The translations under genes were made by a program, and so were the position numbers. Below, piece by piece: positions 1-5,274 of a stretch of 5,274 nucleotides of DNA; the stretch's first letter is position 1; each line of letters starts with the position of its first letter. Origin of the DNA: JAOUEE01 sp051011595 (lineage in GTDB: Bacteria; Actinomycetota; Acidimicrobiia; Acidimicrobiales; SHLQ01); the NCBI GenBank assembly GCA_051011595.1, contig JBPCTQ010000113.1, forward strand, positions 1 to 5,274. Reading direction: 5' to 3'. Below the pieces are notes generated by a model. The model was not told where the DNA came from and ran no database searches. It worked only from the letters and a program-made list of their open reading frames with translations.

Positions 1-1374
1 ATCACCGTCGTTGTCATAGTCGGCCGCGGCTGACCCGCGACCGAGATAGGGGCCCACGGCGTCGAGGCCGACGGTGAGCGACGAGTCGACGAAACCCTGC
101 GCTCCCCGGTTCTCGTAGAGGCGAACCGGCTGCCGATCGGCGTCGAGGTCGGTCACGGGAATGGCCCCGTGCACGATCAGCAGGTCGAGATCACCGTCGA
201 GGTCGGCATCGAGCCAATTGGTGCCCCACCCAGTGAGCCCCGAACCCAGGTCGGGCAAACCGATCTCGGCCAGCGCATCGACGTAGACCGGGCCCGGGGC
301 TTCGGACCGGAACACGTTGTGGAGCTGTTGGCCCAGGTTGGTGACCGCCCAATCGGGGAGCTGATCGCCGTCGTAGTCGCCGGCGGCCACACCCATTCCG
401 GCGTTGGCGTCGTCGACTCCCGCCGTTGCCCCCACCTCGTCGAACCGGAATCCCTGTTCGGTGTCGGCGGCCGTGTTGAGGTAGAGCCGGTTGGGGTTGG
501 TGTCGTTGGCCACGAACACGTCGAGATCGCCGTCGGCATCGACATCGCTCATCACCGCCCCGAGCCCGTAGTCGAGCTGCTCGACCTCGATTCCCACCGA
601 TGCGGCCACATCGACGAAGTGGGTTCGGGCCCCAGCGGGGCCCGAACCCTGATTGAGCAGCACCAGATCGGGTTCGGGTTCGAAGGTGTTGGGAAAACCC
701 TTGGTGGCGCCGGTGATGGGCTGGTTGGGGTCGGCGTACCCGGCCACATACAGGTCCAGCAGCCCGTCGCCGTTCAGGTCGCCGGCTGCGGCCCCGCTCT
801 GCCACCCCGACACGTCCACCCCTGCCTCAGTGGAACCGTCGACGAAACGATCACCGTCCTCGTTCCACAACAAGGCGTTGAACCGGTCGCTGGTGACGTA
901 CAAATCGGTCCGTCCGTCGCCGTCGAAGTCGGCGGCGACGCACCCGTTGCCTCGCACTTCCAGTCCGGCCTGGGTCTGCTCGGTCACGTCGTCGAAGTGC
1001 CCGTGGTTGTTGCGGAAGAGCCGACTGGTGGGCAGTCCACCCGCTTCGCGCCACCGTCCCCACTCGCCGTCGGACCATGTGTTCACCGCGAACAGATCGA
1101 GCCAACCGTCGTTGTCGTAGTCGATCCAGCACACGCCACCACCCATCATGGATGCCACGTCACCTCCCACGTCCCACTGATAGGCCCCGTGCCCGAAGTC
1201 GACACCCACCTCGGTGGCCACGTCGGTGAAGGTGACCAGGTCGATCGACGGATCGGGTGGGCGGTCGACGTCGGCGCCCGGGGGCGCGCCGGCCCCGCCA
1301 CCACACGAGACGGCGAGCAGCGCGACGAGAGCGAGGGCGACAATGCCCCCTCGCCCCCGAGCGCAGATCCTCAC
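1..1374 (-). CDS. CRTAC1-like FG-GAP/VCBS repeat lipoprotein, 3' end beyond window
   Basis: This is an open frame of 458 codons that reaches the window edge without a stop. It starts at a GTG whose last bases form the permease stop (GTGA, 4-bp overlap); no good Shine-Dalgarno is visible, so translation is probably coupled. Residues 1-24 form a lipoprotein signal: Arg-rich start, hydrophobic stretch, then LLAVSC with the lipidated Cys at 24. The rest is a repeat array with seven Asp-rich calcium-type loops of the form DxDxDGxxD, at about 85-94, 149-158, 199-208, 277-286, 333-342, 389-398 and 452-458. Each is preceded by a strand resembling FxDVxxxxG[VIL] (for example TFTDVATEVGV at 48-58). Spacing of 50-78 residues fits blades of a beta-propeller. 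Known CRTAC1/ASPIC-UnbV proteins add a C-terminal ASPIC domain, which would lie beyond the window. The fifth loop (DYDGDQLPD) lacks the usual Gly. The ligand is unknown; surface glycan or protein binding is inference. The family call is firm and the function is not. Confidence 0.9.
   Translation of the reverse strand, partial: MRICARGRGGIVALALVALLAVSCGGGAGAPPGADVDRPPDPSIDLVTFTDVATEVGVDFGHGAYQWDVGGDVASMMGGGVCWIDYDNDGWLDLFAVNTWSDGEWGRWREAGGLPTSRLFRNNHGHFDDVTEQTQAGLEVRGNGCVAADFDGDGRTDLYVTSDRFNALLWNEDGDRFVDGSTEAGVDVSGWQSGAAAGDLNGDGLLDLYVAGYADPNQPITGATKGFPNTFEPEPDLVLLNQGSGPAGARTHFVDVAASVGIEVEQLDYGLGAVMSDVDADGDLDVFVANDTNPNRLYLNTAADTEQGFRFDEVGATAGVDDANAGMGVAAGDYDGDQLPDWAVTNLGQQLHNVFRSEAPGPVYVDALAEIGLPDLGSGLTGWGTNWLDADLDGDLDLLIVHGAIPVTDLDADRQPVRLYENRGAQGFVDSSLTVGLDAVGPYLGRGSAAADYDNDGD
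621..649 (-). repeat. Perfect 13-bp inverted repeat with 3-nt loop inside the propeller gene
   Basis: The arms GGGTTCGGGCCCC and GGGGCCCGAACCC are exact reverse complements separated by three bases. They fall inside the coding frame and encode a Gly/Ala/Pro-rich stretch, about residues 242-252 (GSGPAGART), between the third and fourth Asp-rich loops. No T-run follows, so it does not look like a Rho-independent terminator. The word CCCGAACCC or its complement occurs again at 670-678 and 239-247 in the same gene. The hairpin is certain from the bases; its role is unknown. Confidence 0.75.
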
Positions 1375-2657
1375 GCCAGGCCGCGTGCCAGTCTGCGTCG
1401 CTTCGACACCGAGTCGACCAGCACGGCCAGCAACAGGACGAGGCCGGTGATGATGAACTTGAACCCCGACGAAAGCCCCAGCAGGTCCATTCCGTTCTGG
1501 ATGGCGGTGATCACCAGAGCGCCGTAGAGGGCAGAGATGACCCGACCCTGGCCACCGAACAGGCTGGTGCCGCCGATGACCGCGGCGGCGATGATGTTGA
1601 GCAACAGGTTGCCGCCACCAGTGTTGGTGGCCACCGATCGCAGCCGCGACACCAGAATGATACCGCCGACTCCGGCCATGAACCCGTTGATCATGAACAC
1701 GGCAATACGGACGCCGTCGACATTGATACCGGCCCGCCGGGCCGCCTCAGGGCTACCGCCCACGGCATAGATGTGCCGGCCGAATGCCGTCCTGGACGCC
1801 ACGAAGGTCCAGAAGGCGAGGAACACGCCCAGCGTGAGGGTCACCTGGGGCACACCCCGATCGCTGTTGGCGATGGCCACCGCACCGAGGGTGAGGATGC
1901 CGATGGCGGCGATCTGGGCGAGGACGACGGCAAAGGGTTTGGCTTCGAGCCCGCGGCGCTGTCGCGACCGCATGCTGGCCAGTTGGGAGATGGCGTAGCC
2001 CCCCACCACCGCGGCGCCCAACGCCCATCCCAGCCACTCGGGCAGAAAGTTGTTGGCCAAGTCGATGAGCGTGGAGTCGGAGATGCGGATGGTGCCGGCA
2101 TCGGTGAACTCGGTGGTGAGCCACAACAACACACCCGACCAGATGAGAAAGGCGGCCAGGGTGGTGATGAACGACGGTATGCCCAGCTTGGTGATGATGA
2201 TCGAGTGCAAGAATCCAATGGCGGTGGTCAGGGCCAGGGCGGCCAGGATGCAGGCCCACCACGGCCAGCCCGGGTCACCTGGCCGCTGCAACAGGACCAG
2301 CACAGCTCCACCCACCGCACCGACGAACGCCACCGACAGGTCGATGGTGACGATCTCTCCGTCGGCGATGAGCAGGATGAACACGATGCCGATGGCGAAG
2401 AACGAGATGGGTGCCATCTGTAACAACAGGTTCGTGAAGTTGCGGGCAGTGAGGAACTGGTCCTCGAGAATGCCGAACACCACCACGATGAAGATCAGCC
2501 CCGCGATGATGGGGAGCGACCCCAGGTCGCCGGCCTTGATCGCCTGGAGGCGATGTTGCAGGTACTCGCCGACACCCTCGCGGGGTGCATCGAATCCGGC
2601 GGTCCGCATCCCGGGCTCGGAGGGGGCTTCGAGATCGTCGTTCACATCAGAGCTCAT
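1371..2657 (-). CDS. xylH: XylH-like sugar ABC transporter permease
   Basis: This 428-residue inner-membrane protein of the CUT2 permease family (BPD_transp_2) forms the channel of a pentose importer, probably as a homodimer. About 45 polar residues precede roughly ten or more hydrophobic segments, at about 48-63, 84-99, 108-124, 134-152, 161-180, 206-225, 242-263, 270-288, 317-337, 351-369 and 400-416. Several stretches match what I recall of E. coli XylH: SARN/TARNFTNLL near 70-78, NSDRGVP at 264-270, RTAFGRHIYAVGGSPEAARRAGINV at 289-313 (the cytoplasmic loop that contacts the ATPase) and IGGTSLFGGQG at 361-371. The ATG overlaps the ATPase stop as ATGA and has a strong AGGAGG seven bases upstream. 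The conserved EIDLSVG motif is altered here to GEIVTIDLSVA (100-110). Xylose is the best guess for the substrate, but other pentoses remain possible. Confidence 0.93.
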   Translation of the reverse strand: MSSDVNDDLEAPSEPGMRTAGFDAPREGVGEYLQHRLQAIKAGDLGSLPIIAGLIFIVVVFGILEDQFLTARNFTNLLLQMAPISFFAIGIVFILLIADGEIVTIDLSVAFVGAVGGAVLVLLQRPGDPGWPWWACILAALALTTAIGFLHSIIITKLGIPSFITTLAAFLIWSGVLLWLTTEFTDAGTIRISDSTLIDLANNFLPEWLGWALGAAVVGGYAISQLASMRSRQRRGLEAKPFAVVLAQIAAIGILTLGAVAIANSDRGVPQVTLTLGVFLAFWTFVASRTAFGRHIYAVGGSPEAARRAGINVDGVRIAVFMINGFMAGVGGIILVSRLRSVATNTGGGNLLLNIIAAAVIGGTSLFGGQGRVISALYGALVITAIQNGMDLLGLSSGFKFIITGLVLLLAVLVDSVSKRRRLARGLA

Positions 2658-3451
2658 CGGTGCACCTCCTCGTCCATACCGGGCACATGGGCCAGCTCAC
2701 CGGCGGTGATGGCCTCGACCACCTCCTGTTGATTCGTCTTGTCCTTCTCGAACACCGCCACCTGCTGGCCGAGGCGAAGGACGGTGATGCGATCCGACAC
2801 CTCGAAGATGTCGTGCAGGTTGTGGGAGATGATCACGACGCCGAAACCCTGCGTGGCCAAGCGTCGGACCATGTCGAGCACCTGCCGGGTCTGGGCCACA
2901 CCCAGGGCGGCCGTGGGCTCGTCGAGGATGATCAGCTTGGACTTCCCCCACATGACGGCCTTGGCCACCGCCACCGCTTGGCGCTGGCCGCCCGAGAGTC
3001 CGGCCACCGTCTGGCGAACCGACTGCAAGGTGGTGACCGACAGGCTCTCGAGCACCTCGCGGGACTGGTGCTCCATGGCCAACTCGTCGAGTACCACACC
3101 GTTGCGAATCCGTTCACGGCCCAGGAACATGTTGGCCACGACATCGAGATTGTCGGCCAGGGCCAGATCCTGGTACACCACCTCGATCCCGAGGGCGGCG
3201 GCGTCCTTGGGGCCGTGGATACGTACCGGTTGACCGTCGAAGTACGTCTGGCCCTCGTCGAAGGGATAGATACCCACGATGCCCTTGATGAGGGTGGACT
3301 TGCCGGCACCGTTGTCGCCGACCAGGGCCATCACCTCGCCGGCCCGCACGTCGAAGTCGACTTTGTAGAGCGCCTGTACGGCACCGAACGACTTCGACAC
3401 GCCCTCACAGTGCAAGAGCGGCGTGACGCTACTGGTTGGCTCGTCGGCCAA
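2654..3451 (-). CDS. xylG: Single-domain sugar ABC transporter ATP-binding protein (XylG role)
   Basis: This 265-residue cytoplasmic ATPase powers the importer. All nucleotide-binding motifs are present: Walker A GDNGAGKST at 45-53, Q-loop Gln94 in VVYQDLAL, signature LSGGQ at 152-156, Walker B LIILDEP with Asp177 and Glu178, and switch His210. E. coli XylG and most CUT2 ATPases are about 500 residues with two fused ABC halves. This one carries a single half with intact catalytic residues, like FrcA-type proteins, so it likely works as a homodimer. The start is TTG at 3451-3449, supported by GGAGG eight bases upstream and by the need for the N-terminal strand before Walker A; the next in-frame Met is residue 41, inside the domain. 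Its stop overlaps the permease start by 4 bp. The symbol reflects operon role and not full-length similarity to E. coli XylG. Confidence 0.93.
   Translation of the reverse strand: MADEPTSSVTPLLHCEGVSKSFGAVQALYKVDFDVRAGEVMALVGDNGAGKSTLIKGIVGIYPFDEGQTYFDGQPVRIHGPKDAAALGIEVVYQDLALADNLDVVANMFLGRERIRNGVVLDELAMEHQSREVLESLSVTTLQSVRQTVAGLSGGQRQAVAVAKAVMWGKSKLIILDEPTAALGVAQTRQVLDMVRRLATQGFGVVIISHNLHDIFEVSDRITVLRLGQQVAVFEKDKTNQQEVVEAITAGELAHVPGMDEEVHR
2665..2670 (-). promoter_or_regulatory. Ribosome binding site of the permease gene
   Basis: AGGAGG on the minus strand lies seven bases before the ATG at 2657, inside the last codons of the ATPase gene. It confirms the 2657 start over the later Met17 and means the permease can be initiated independently as well as by coupling. 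Confidence 0.85.
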
Positions 3452-3459
3452 GGTGTCCC

Positions 3460-3464
3460 CCTCC
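3460..3464 (-). promoter_or_regulatory. Ribosome binding site deciding the TTG start of the ATPase gene
   Basis: GGAGG lies eight bases upstream of the TTG at 3451, within GGAGGGGGACACC. It decides the start, since no ATG or GTG is better placed. Six of its bases, GGGGAC, are complementary to GTCCCC in the 3' arm of the stem-loop just upstream, so an alternative pairing that hides this site is possible. Confidence 0.75.
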
Positions 3465-3473
3465 AGAAACGAA

Positions 3474-3505
3474 GATGCGGCGGGGACCGGAGTCCCCGCC
3501 GCATC
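3474..3505 (-). terminator. Intercistronic stem-loop after the binding-protein gene (attenuator or mRNA stabiliser)
   Basis: The minus strand reads GATGCGGCGGGGAC, loop TCCG, then GTCCCCGCCGCATC: a perfect 14-bp stem. The loop and its closing C-G pair form a cUNCGg tetraloop, an exceptionally stable RNA turn. It starts 44 bases after the binding-protein stop and is followed by TTCGTTTC, a weak T-rich tail, then the ATPase ribosome site. In sugar ABC operons such structures commonly lie between the binding-protein gene and the membrane-component genes. There they give partial termination or protect the upstream mRNA, raising binding-protein yield. The poor T-run argues for leaky termination or 3' protection and against a full stop. 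Confidence 0.75.
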
Positions 3506-3549
3506 AAGTACAGCACACGTCAGACGTGCATGAATTCAACCGGGCTGGA

Positions 3550-4794
3550 TCAGCCGGCGCAGAGCTCGCTGGCCACCTCGGCAACCTCGGGGGTGCACAG
3601 CTCGTCGAGCGTGCGGAACTCGTCAGCCACCACGGTGTCGCCGACGTTGTCGGCGGTCACACCGATGGGCACGAGAGCGATGTAGGGAACCACACCGTCA
3701 CCGGTGGGGCCATCGGCCGGCGAACCGTCGGCGTTGATGCCGATGACGGTGAAGTCGCCGGTGAGGGCGGTCACGTCTTCACCAGCACGCAGGGCCAGCG
3801 CAGCGGCCACGGCCACCTCGGCTTCGGCCTTGATGGGCTTGTAGACGCTCATGGCCTGCTTGCCCAACAGCACGTTCTGGATACCGGCCTGGGTGGCGTC
3901 CTGGCCACTGACGGGAATGGTGCTCGGGTCGAGGCCCGCATTCTCTAGGGCGGCGATGACCGAACCGGCGATGCCGTCGTTGGCGGCGAACACCGCATCA
4001 ACGTTGTTCTCGGCGTCGACCAGCACCTGCTCGAAGATGGCCAGTGCCTCGGCGTTGTCCCAACCCGGGGTGAACTGATCCGAGACCAGCTCCCAATCGC
4101 CGGCTTCGACACGGGTTTCGACCGTGGCGTTGTAGCCGTCGCGGAACAAGAAGGCGTTGTTGTCTTCCTCGCCGCCGTTCTGCATCACGACCTGCGCAGG
4201 GGAAACACCCAGCGCGTCGATGGCGGGCTCGAGGACCTCGGCCATGGTGGCGCCAACCTGCACGTTGTCGAAGGACACGTAGACGTCGCCGCCTTGGCCT
4301 TCGGTGTTGAACCGGTCGTACTCGACCACCGCGACGCCGGCCTCGCGAGCGAGGTCGATCACCGTGGCGCCTGAACCGGAGTCGTTGCTGGTCAACACGA
4401 TGACGGACGCACCGTCACCGATGGCCTGCTCGGCCTGGCTGATCTGAGCAGCAGCGTCGCCTTCGGCGTTCACGATGCTGAAGTCGGTGCCTTCGGCCAA
4501 ACCAGCGGCTTCGAAACCTTCGGTGAAGAAACGACGATCGTCCTTCTCCCAGCGGTCGGACGTGGCCGAGTCGGGGAGCAACACCCAGATGCTGCCTTCG
4601 CCGGCGGCGGCGGTGTCGCCACCATCGGCTGACTCGTCGCCACCATCGGCCGCTTCGTCGCCGCCATCGGCTCCTTCAGTGGTCTCGGTGCCGTCGCTGC
4701 TGTCGCCTTCGTCGTCATCACTACCGCACGCGGCAGCAACCAGACCGAAGATCGCCAGCATGGCTATCAGCCATGTGAGACTTCGTTTCGTCAT
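3550..4794 (-). CDS. xylF: XylF-like D-xylose-type ABC transporter solute-binding lipoprotein
   Basis: This 414-residue lipoprotein captures sugar outside the membrane and delivers it to the permease. Residues 1-22 are a signal peptide ending in LVAAAC, with the lipidated Cys at 23. Residues 24-67 are an Asp/Glu/Gly/Thr-rich linker with three 7-residue repeats. The type-I periplasmic-binding fold starts near 68. Stretches that align with E. coli XylF as I recall it include SDRWEKD (79-85), EYDR (158-161), SFDN (174-177), DNNAFLFR (211-218), GW (244-245), ANDG (271-274), SGQDA (296-300) and VYKP (317-320). These contain the Arg, Asp, Asn, Trp and Lys positions expected to line the xylose pocket. 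I chose the ATG at 4794 because the signal peptide begins there and GGAGGG lies nine bases upstream; an in-frame GTG at 4908 would add 38 residues that hide the signal. Two Cys near the C-terminus (400 and 412) could pair. Pentose specificity is likely but not proven. Confidence 0.95.
   Translation of the reverse strand: MTKRSLTWLIAMLAIFGLVAAACGSDDDEGDSSDGTETTEGADGGDEAADGGDESADGGDTAAAGEGSIWVLLPDSATSDRWEKDDRRFFTEGFEAAGLAEGTDFSIVNAEGDAAAQISQAEQAIGDGASVIVLTSNDSGSGATVIDLAREAGVAVVEYDRFNTEGQGGDVYVSFDNVQVGATMAEVLEPAIDALGVSPAQVVMQNGGEEDNNAFLFRDGYNATVETRVEAGDWELVSDQFTPGWDNAEALAIFEQVLVDAENNVDAVFAANDGIAGSVIAALENAGLDPSTIPVSGQDATQAGIQNVLLGKQAMSVYKPIKAEAEVAVAAALALRAGEDVTALTGDFTVIGINADGSPADGPTGDGVVPYIALVPIGVTADNVGDTVVADEFRTLDELCTPEVAEVASELCAG
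4618..4680 (-). repeat. Three tandem 21-bp repeats in the binding-protein linker
   Basis: Three 21-base units in frame encode TEGADGG, DEAADGG and DESADGG (residues 39-59). The second and third units differ at only a few bases. They lie in the acidic spacer between the lipid anchor and the sugar-binding domain, so copy number could change without harming the fold. This looks like slippage-prone expansion of a flexible tether. Confidence 0.85.
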
Positions 4795-4938
4795 TTCGGG
4801 TAACCCTCCATAGGTGGCCGGTTGGCCGTTCGACCGGAAGCATACGGGAGGGTCACTCGGAAACGACTGCAGCCCGCTCGGTGTGTGACATTCGTCCTGG
4901 ACACTCACCCGCGATCGTGTTATGGCACCGCCTCACCG
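4795..4938 (-). promoter_or_regulatory. Intergenic region expected to hold the importer operon promoter
   Basis: This 144-bp gap separates the crotonase stop from the binding-protein start. A TATGCT at 4844-4839 fits the TANNNT form of actinobacterial -10 boxes and lies about 45 bases before the start codon. No clear -35 box is visible 16-18 bases upstream. The stretch GGCCAACCGGCC near 4815-4826 is a small interrupted inverted repeat that could be an operator, but the arms are only 4 bp. I see no convincing terminator for the crotonase gene. The promoter placement is inferred from gene order. Confidence 0.35.
4804..4809 (-). promoter_or_regulatory. Ribosome binding site of the binding-protein gene
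   Basis: GGAGGG on the minus strand lies nine bases before the ATG at 4794. It supports this start over the in-frame GTG at 4908, which would place the signal peptide internally. Confidence 0.8.
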
Positions 4939-5274
4939 TCACGGGTGGGGATGGTCTCGCAGCGCAGCCACCACATCGGGGTAGAGCTCGTTCTTGATCC
5001 GGCCGAGCACCCGACCCGCGGTGCTCTCGTGGGGTCGGGCCAGCTCGGTGGCGGTCGCCAACACGTCGGCCTCGGGCACCGTTCGATGCACGATGCCCGA
5101 CTCCACCGCATCGGGTCCGCCATAACGACGTCCGGTGGTCTGGGCCTCGTGCAGGGTGATGGCCGGCAACCGAACCCGATTCAGCTCCTGGAGGGGGATG
5201 GGGAAACTCATCCCCAACACCACCTCGGGCCAGCAGATGTAGCCCCGATCGGACCGCATCACCCGATGATCGTG
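4939..5274 (-). CDS. Enoyl-CoA hydratase/isomerase family protein, C-terminal part
   Basis: The frame enters from the window edge with no start of its own and ends at TGA 4941-4939, leaving 111 visible residues. They begin HDHRVMRSDRGYICWPEVVLGM, which matches the middle of crotonase-fold proteins, where a Pro-Glu pair follows the CoA-pocket strand. The Glu in WPEV (visible residue 17) aligns with the catalytic acid of enoyl-CoA hydratases (Glu164 in the rat enzyme). The remainder, with TGRRYGGPDAVESGIVHRTV at about 42-61 and a final amphipathic helix, fits the normal C-terminal region and trimerisation helices. The family acts on acyl-CoA double bonds in fatty-acid or related degradation. 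Hydratase and isomerase cannot be told apart without the missing N-terminal half. It lies 144 bp upstream of the importer genes and is probably a separate transcription unit with no link to sugar uptake. Confidence 0.85.
   Translation of the reverse strand, partial: HDHRVMRSDRGYICWPEVVLGMSFPIPLQELNRVRLPAITLHEAQTTGRRYGGPDAVESGIVHRTVPEADVLATATELARPHESTAGRVLGRIKNELYPDVVAALRDHPHP

Noticed and set aside
169..1527. Long plus-strand open frame of 452 codons opposite the propeller gene
   Set aside because: Its product is rich in Val, Gly, Pro and His with no recognisable domain. The minus-strand frame has a signal peptide and seven family repeats, and the open antisense frame follows from the G/C-rich third positions.
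1257..2423. Plus-strand open frame of 388 codons opposite the permease
   Set aside because: The product is a low-complexity Gly/Asp/His/Arg-rich string, while the minus strand encodes a clear XylH-like membrane protein.
3516..3528. Small hairpin CACGT-CAG-ACGTG just after the binding-protein stop
   Set aside because: A 5-bp stem is expected often by chance, and the 14-bp stem next to it is the credible structure.
2585..3685. Plus-strand open frame of 366 codons opposite the ATPase
   Set aside because: No domain is visible, and it spans the intercistronic hairpin and parts of three minus-strand genes with strong motifs.
4795..4908. Longer start for the binding protein at the in-frame GTG at 4908
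   Set aside because: It would bury the lipoprotein signal 38 residues inside the protein, and the ATG at 4794 has a good ribosome site.
4939..5262. Crotonase frame read as a complete small gene starting at GTG 5262
   Set aside because: The frame stays open to the window edge, and the residues before 5262 (HDHR) continue the family motif, so this is an internal codon of a longer gene.

Overview
The window is high-GC DNA in which every convincing gene lies on the minus strand, so transcription runs from high to low coordinates. Codons end mostly in G or C. The solute-binding lipoprotein has a Cys-Gly-Ser-Asp-type start followed by a long Asp/Glu/Gly/Thr-rich linker. Together these suggest a high-GC actinobacterium, possibly of the Acidimicrobiia; this placement is inferred from style and not from a marker gene.

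In transcriptional order the layout is as follows. (1) Positions 5274-4939 hold the C-terminal part of a crotonase-family protein (enoyl-CoA hydratase/isomerase type), whose 5' end lies outside the window. (2) Positions 4938-4795 are a 144-bp intergenic region that should carry the promoter of the next operon. (3) Positions 4794-3550 encode a XylF-like periplasmic-type sugar-binding lipoprotein. (4) Positions 3549-3452 are a 98-bp gap containing a perfect 14-bp stem closed by a UNCG-type tetraloop. (5) Positions 3451-2654 encode a single-domain ABC ATPase (XylG role) that starts with TTG. (6) Positions 2657-1371 encode a XylH-like permease, which overlaps the ATPase gene by 4 bp (ATGA). (7) Positions 1374 to 1 encode a secreted lipoprotein with seven FG-GAP/VCBS-type Asp-rich repeats (CRTAC1-like), which overlaps the permease gene by 4 bp (GTGA) and runs off the window.

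Genes 3-6 form a CUT2-type pentose importer in the order binding protein, ATPase, permease. The binding protein captures sugar outside the membrane, the permease carries it across, and the ATPase, acting presumably as a homodimer, drives transport. The stem-loop after the binding-protein gene is well placed to make that protein more abundant than the membrane components.

The most unusual point is the seventh item. A surface beta-propeller lipoprotein is tied to the importer by a stop/start overlap, which suggests co-translation and perhaps a shared role at the cell surface. I see no tRNA, rRNA, CRISPR array, transposase or phage gene.
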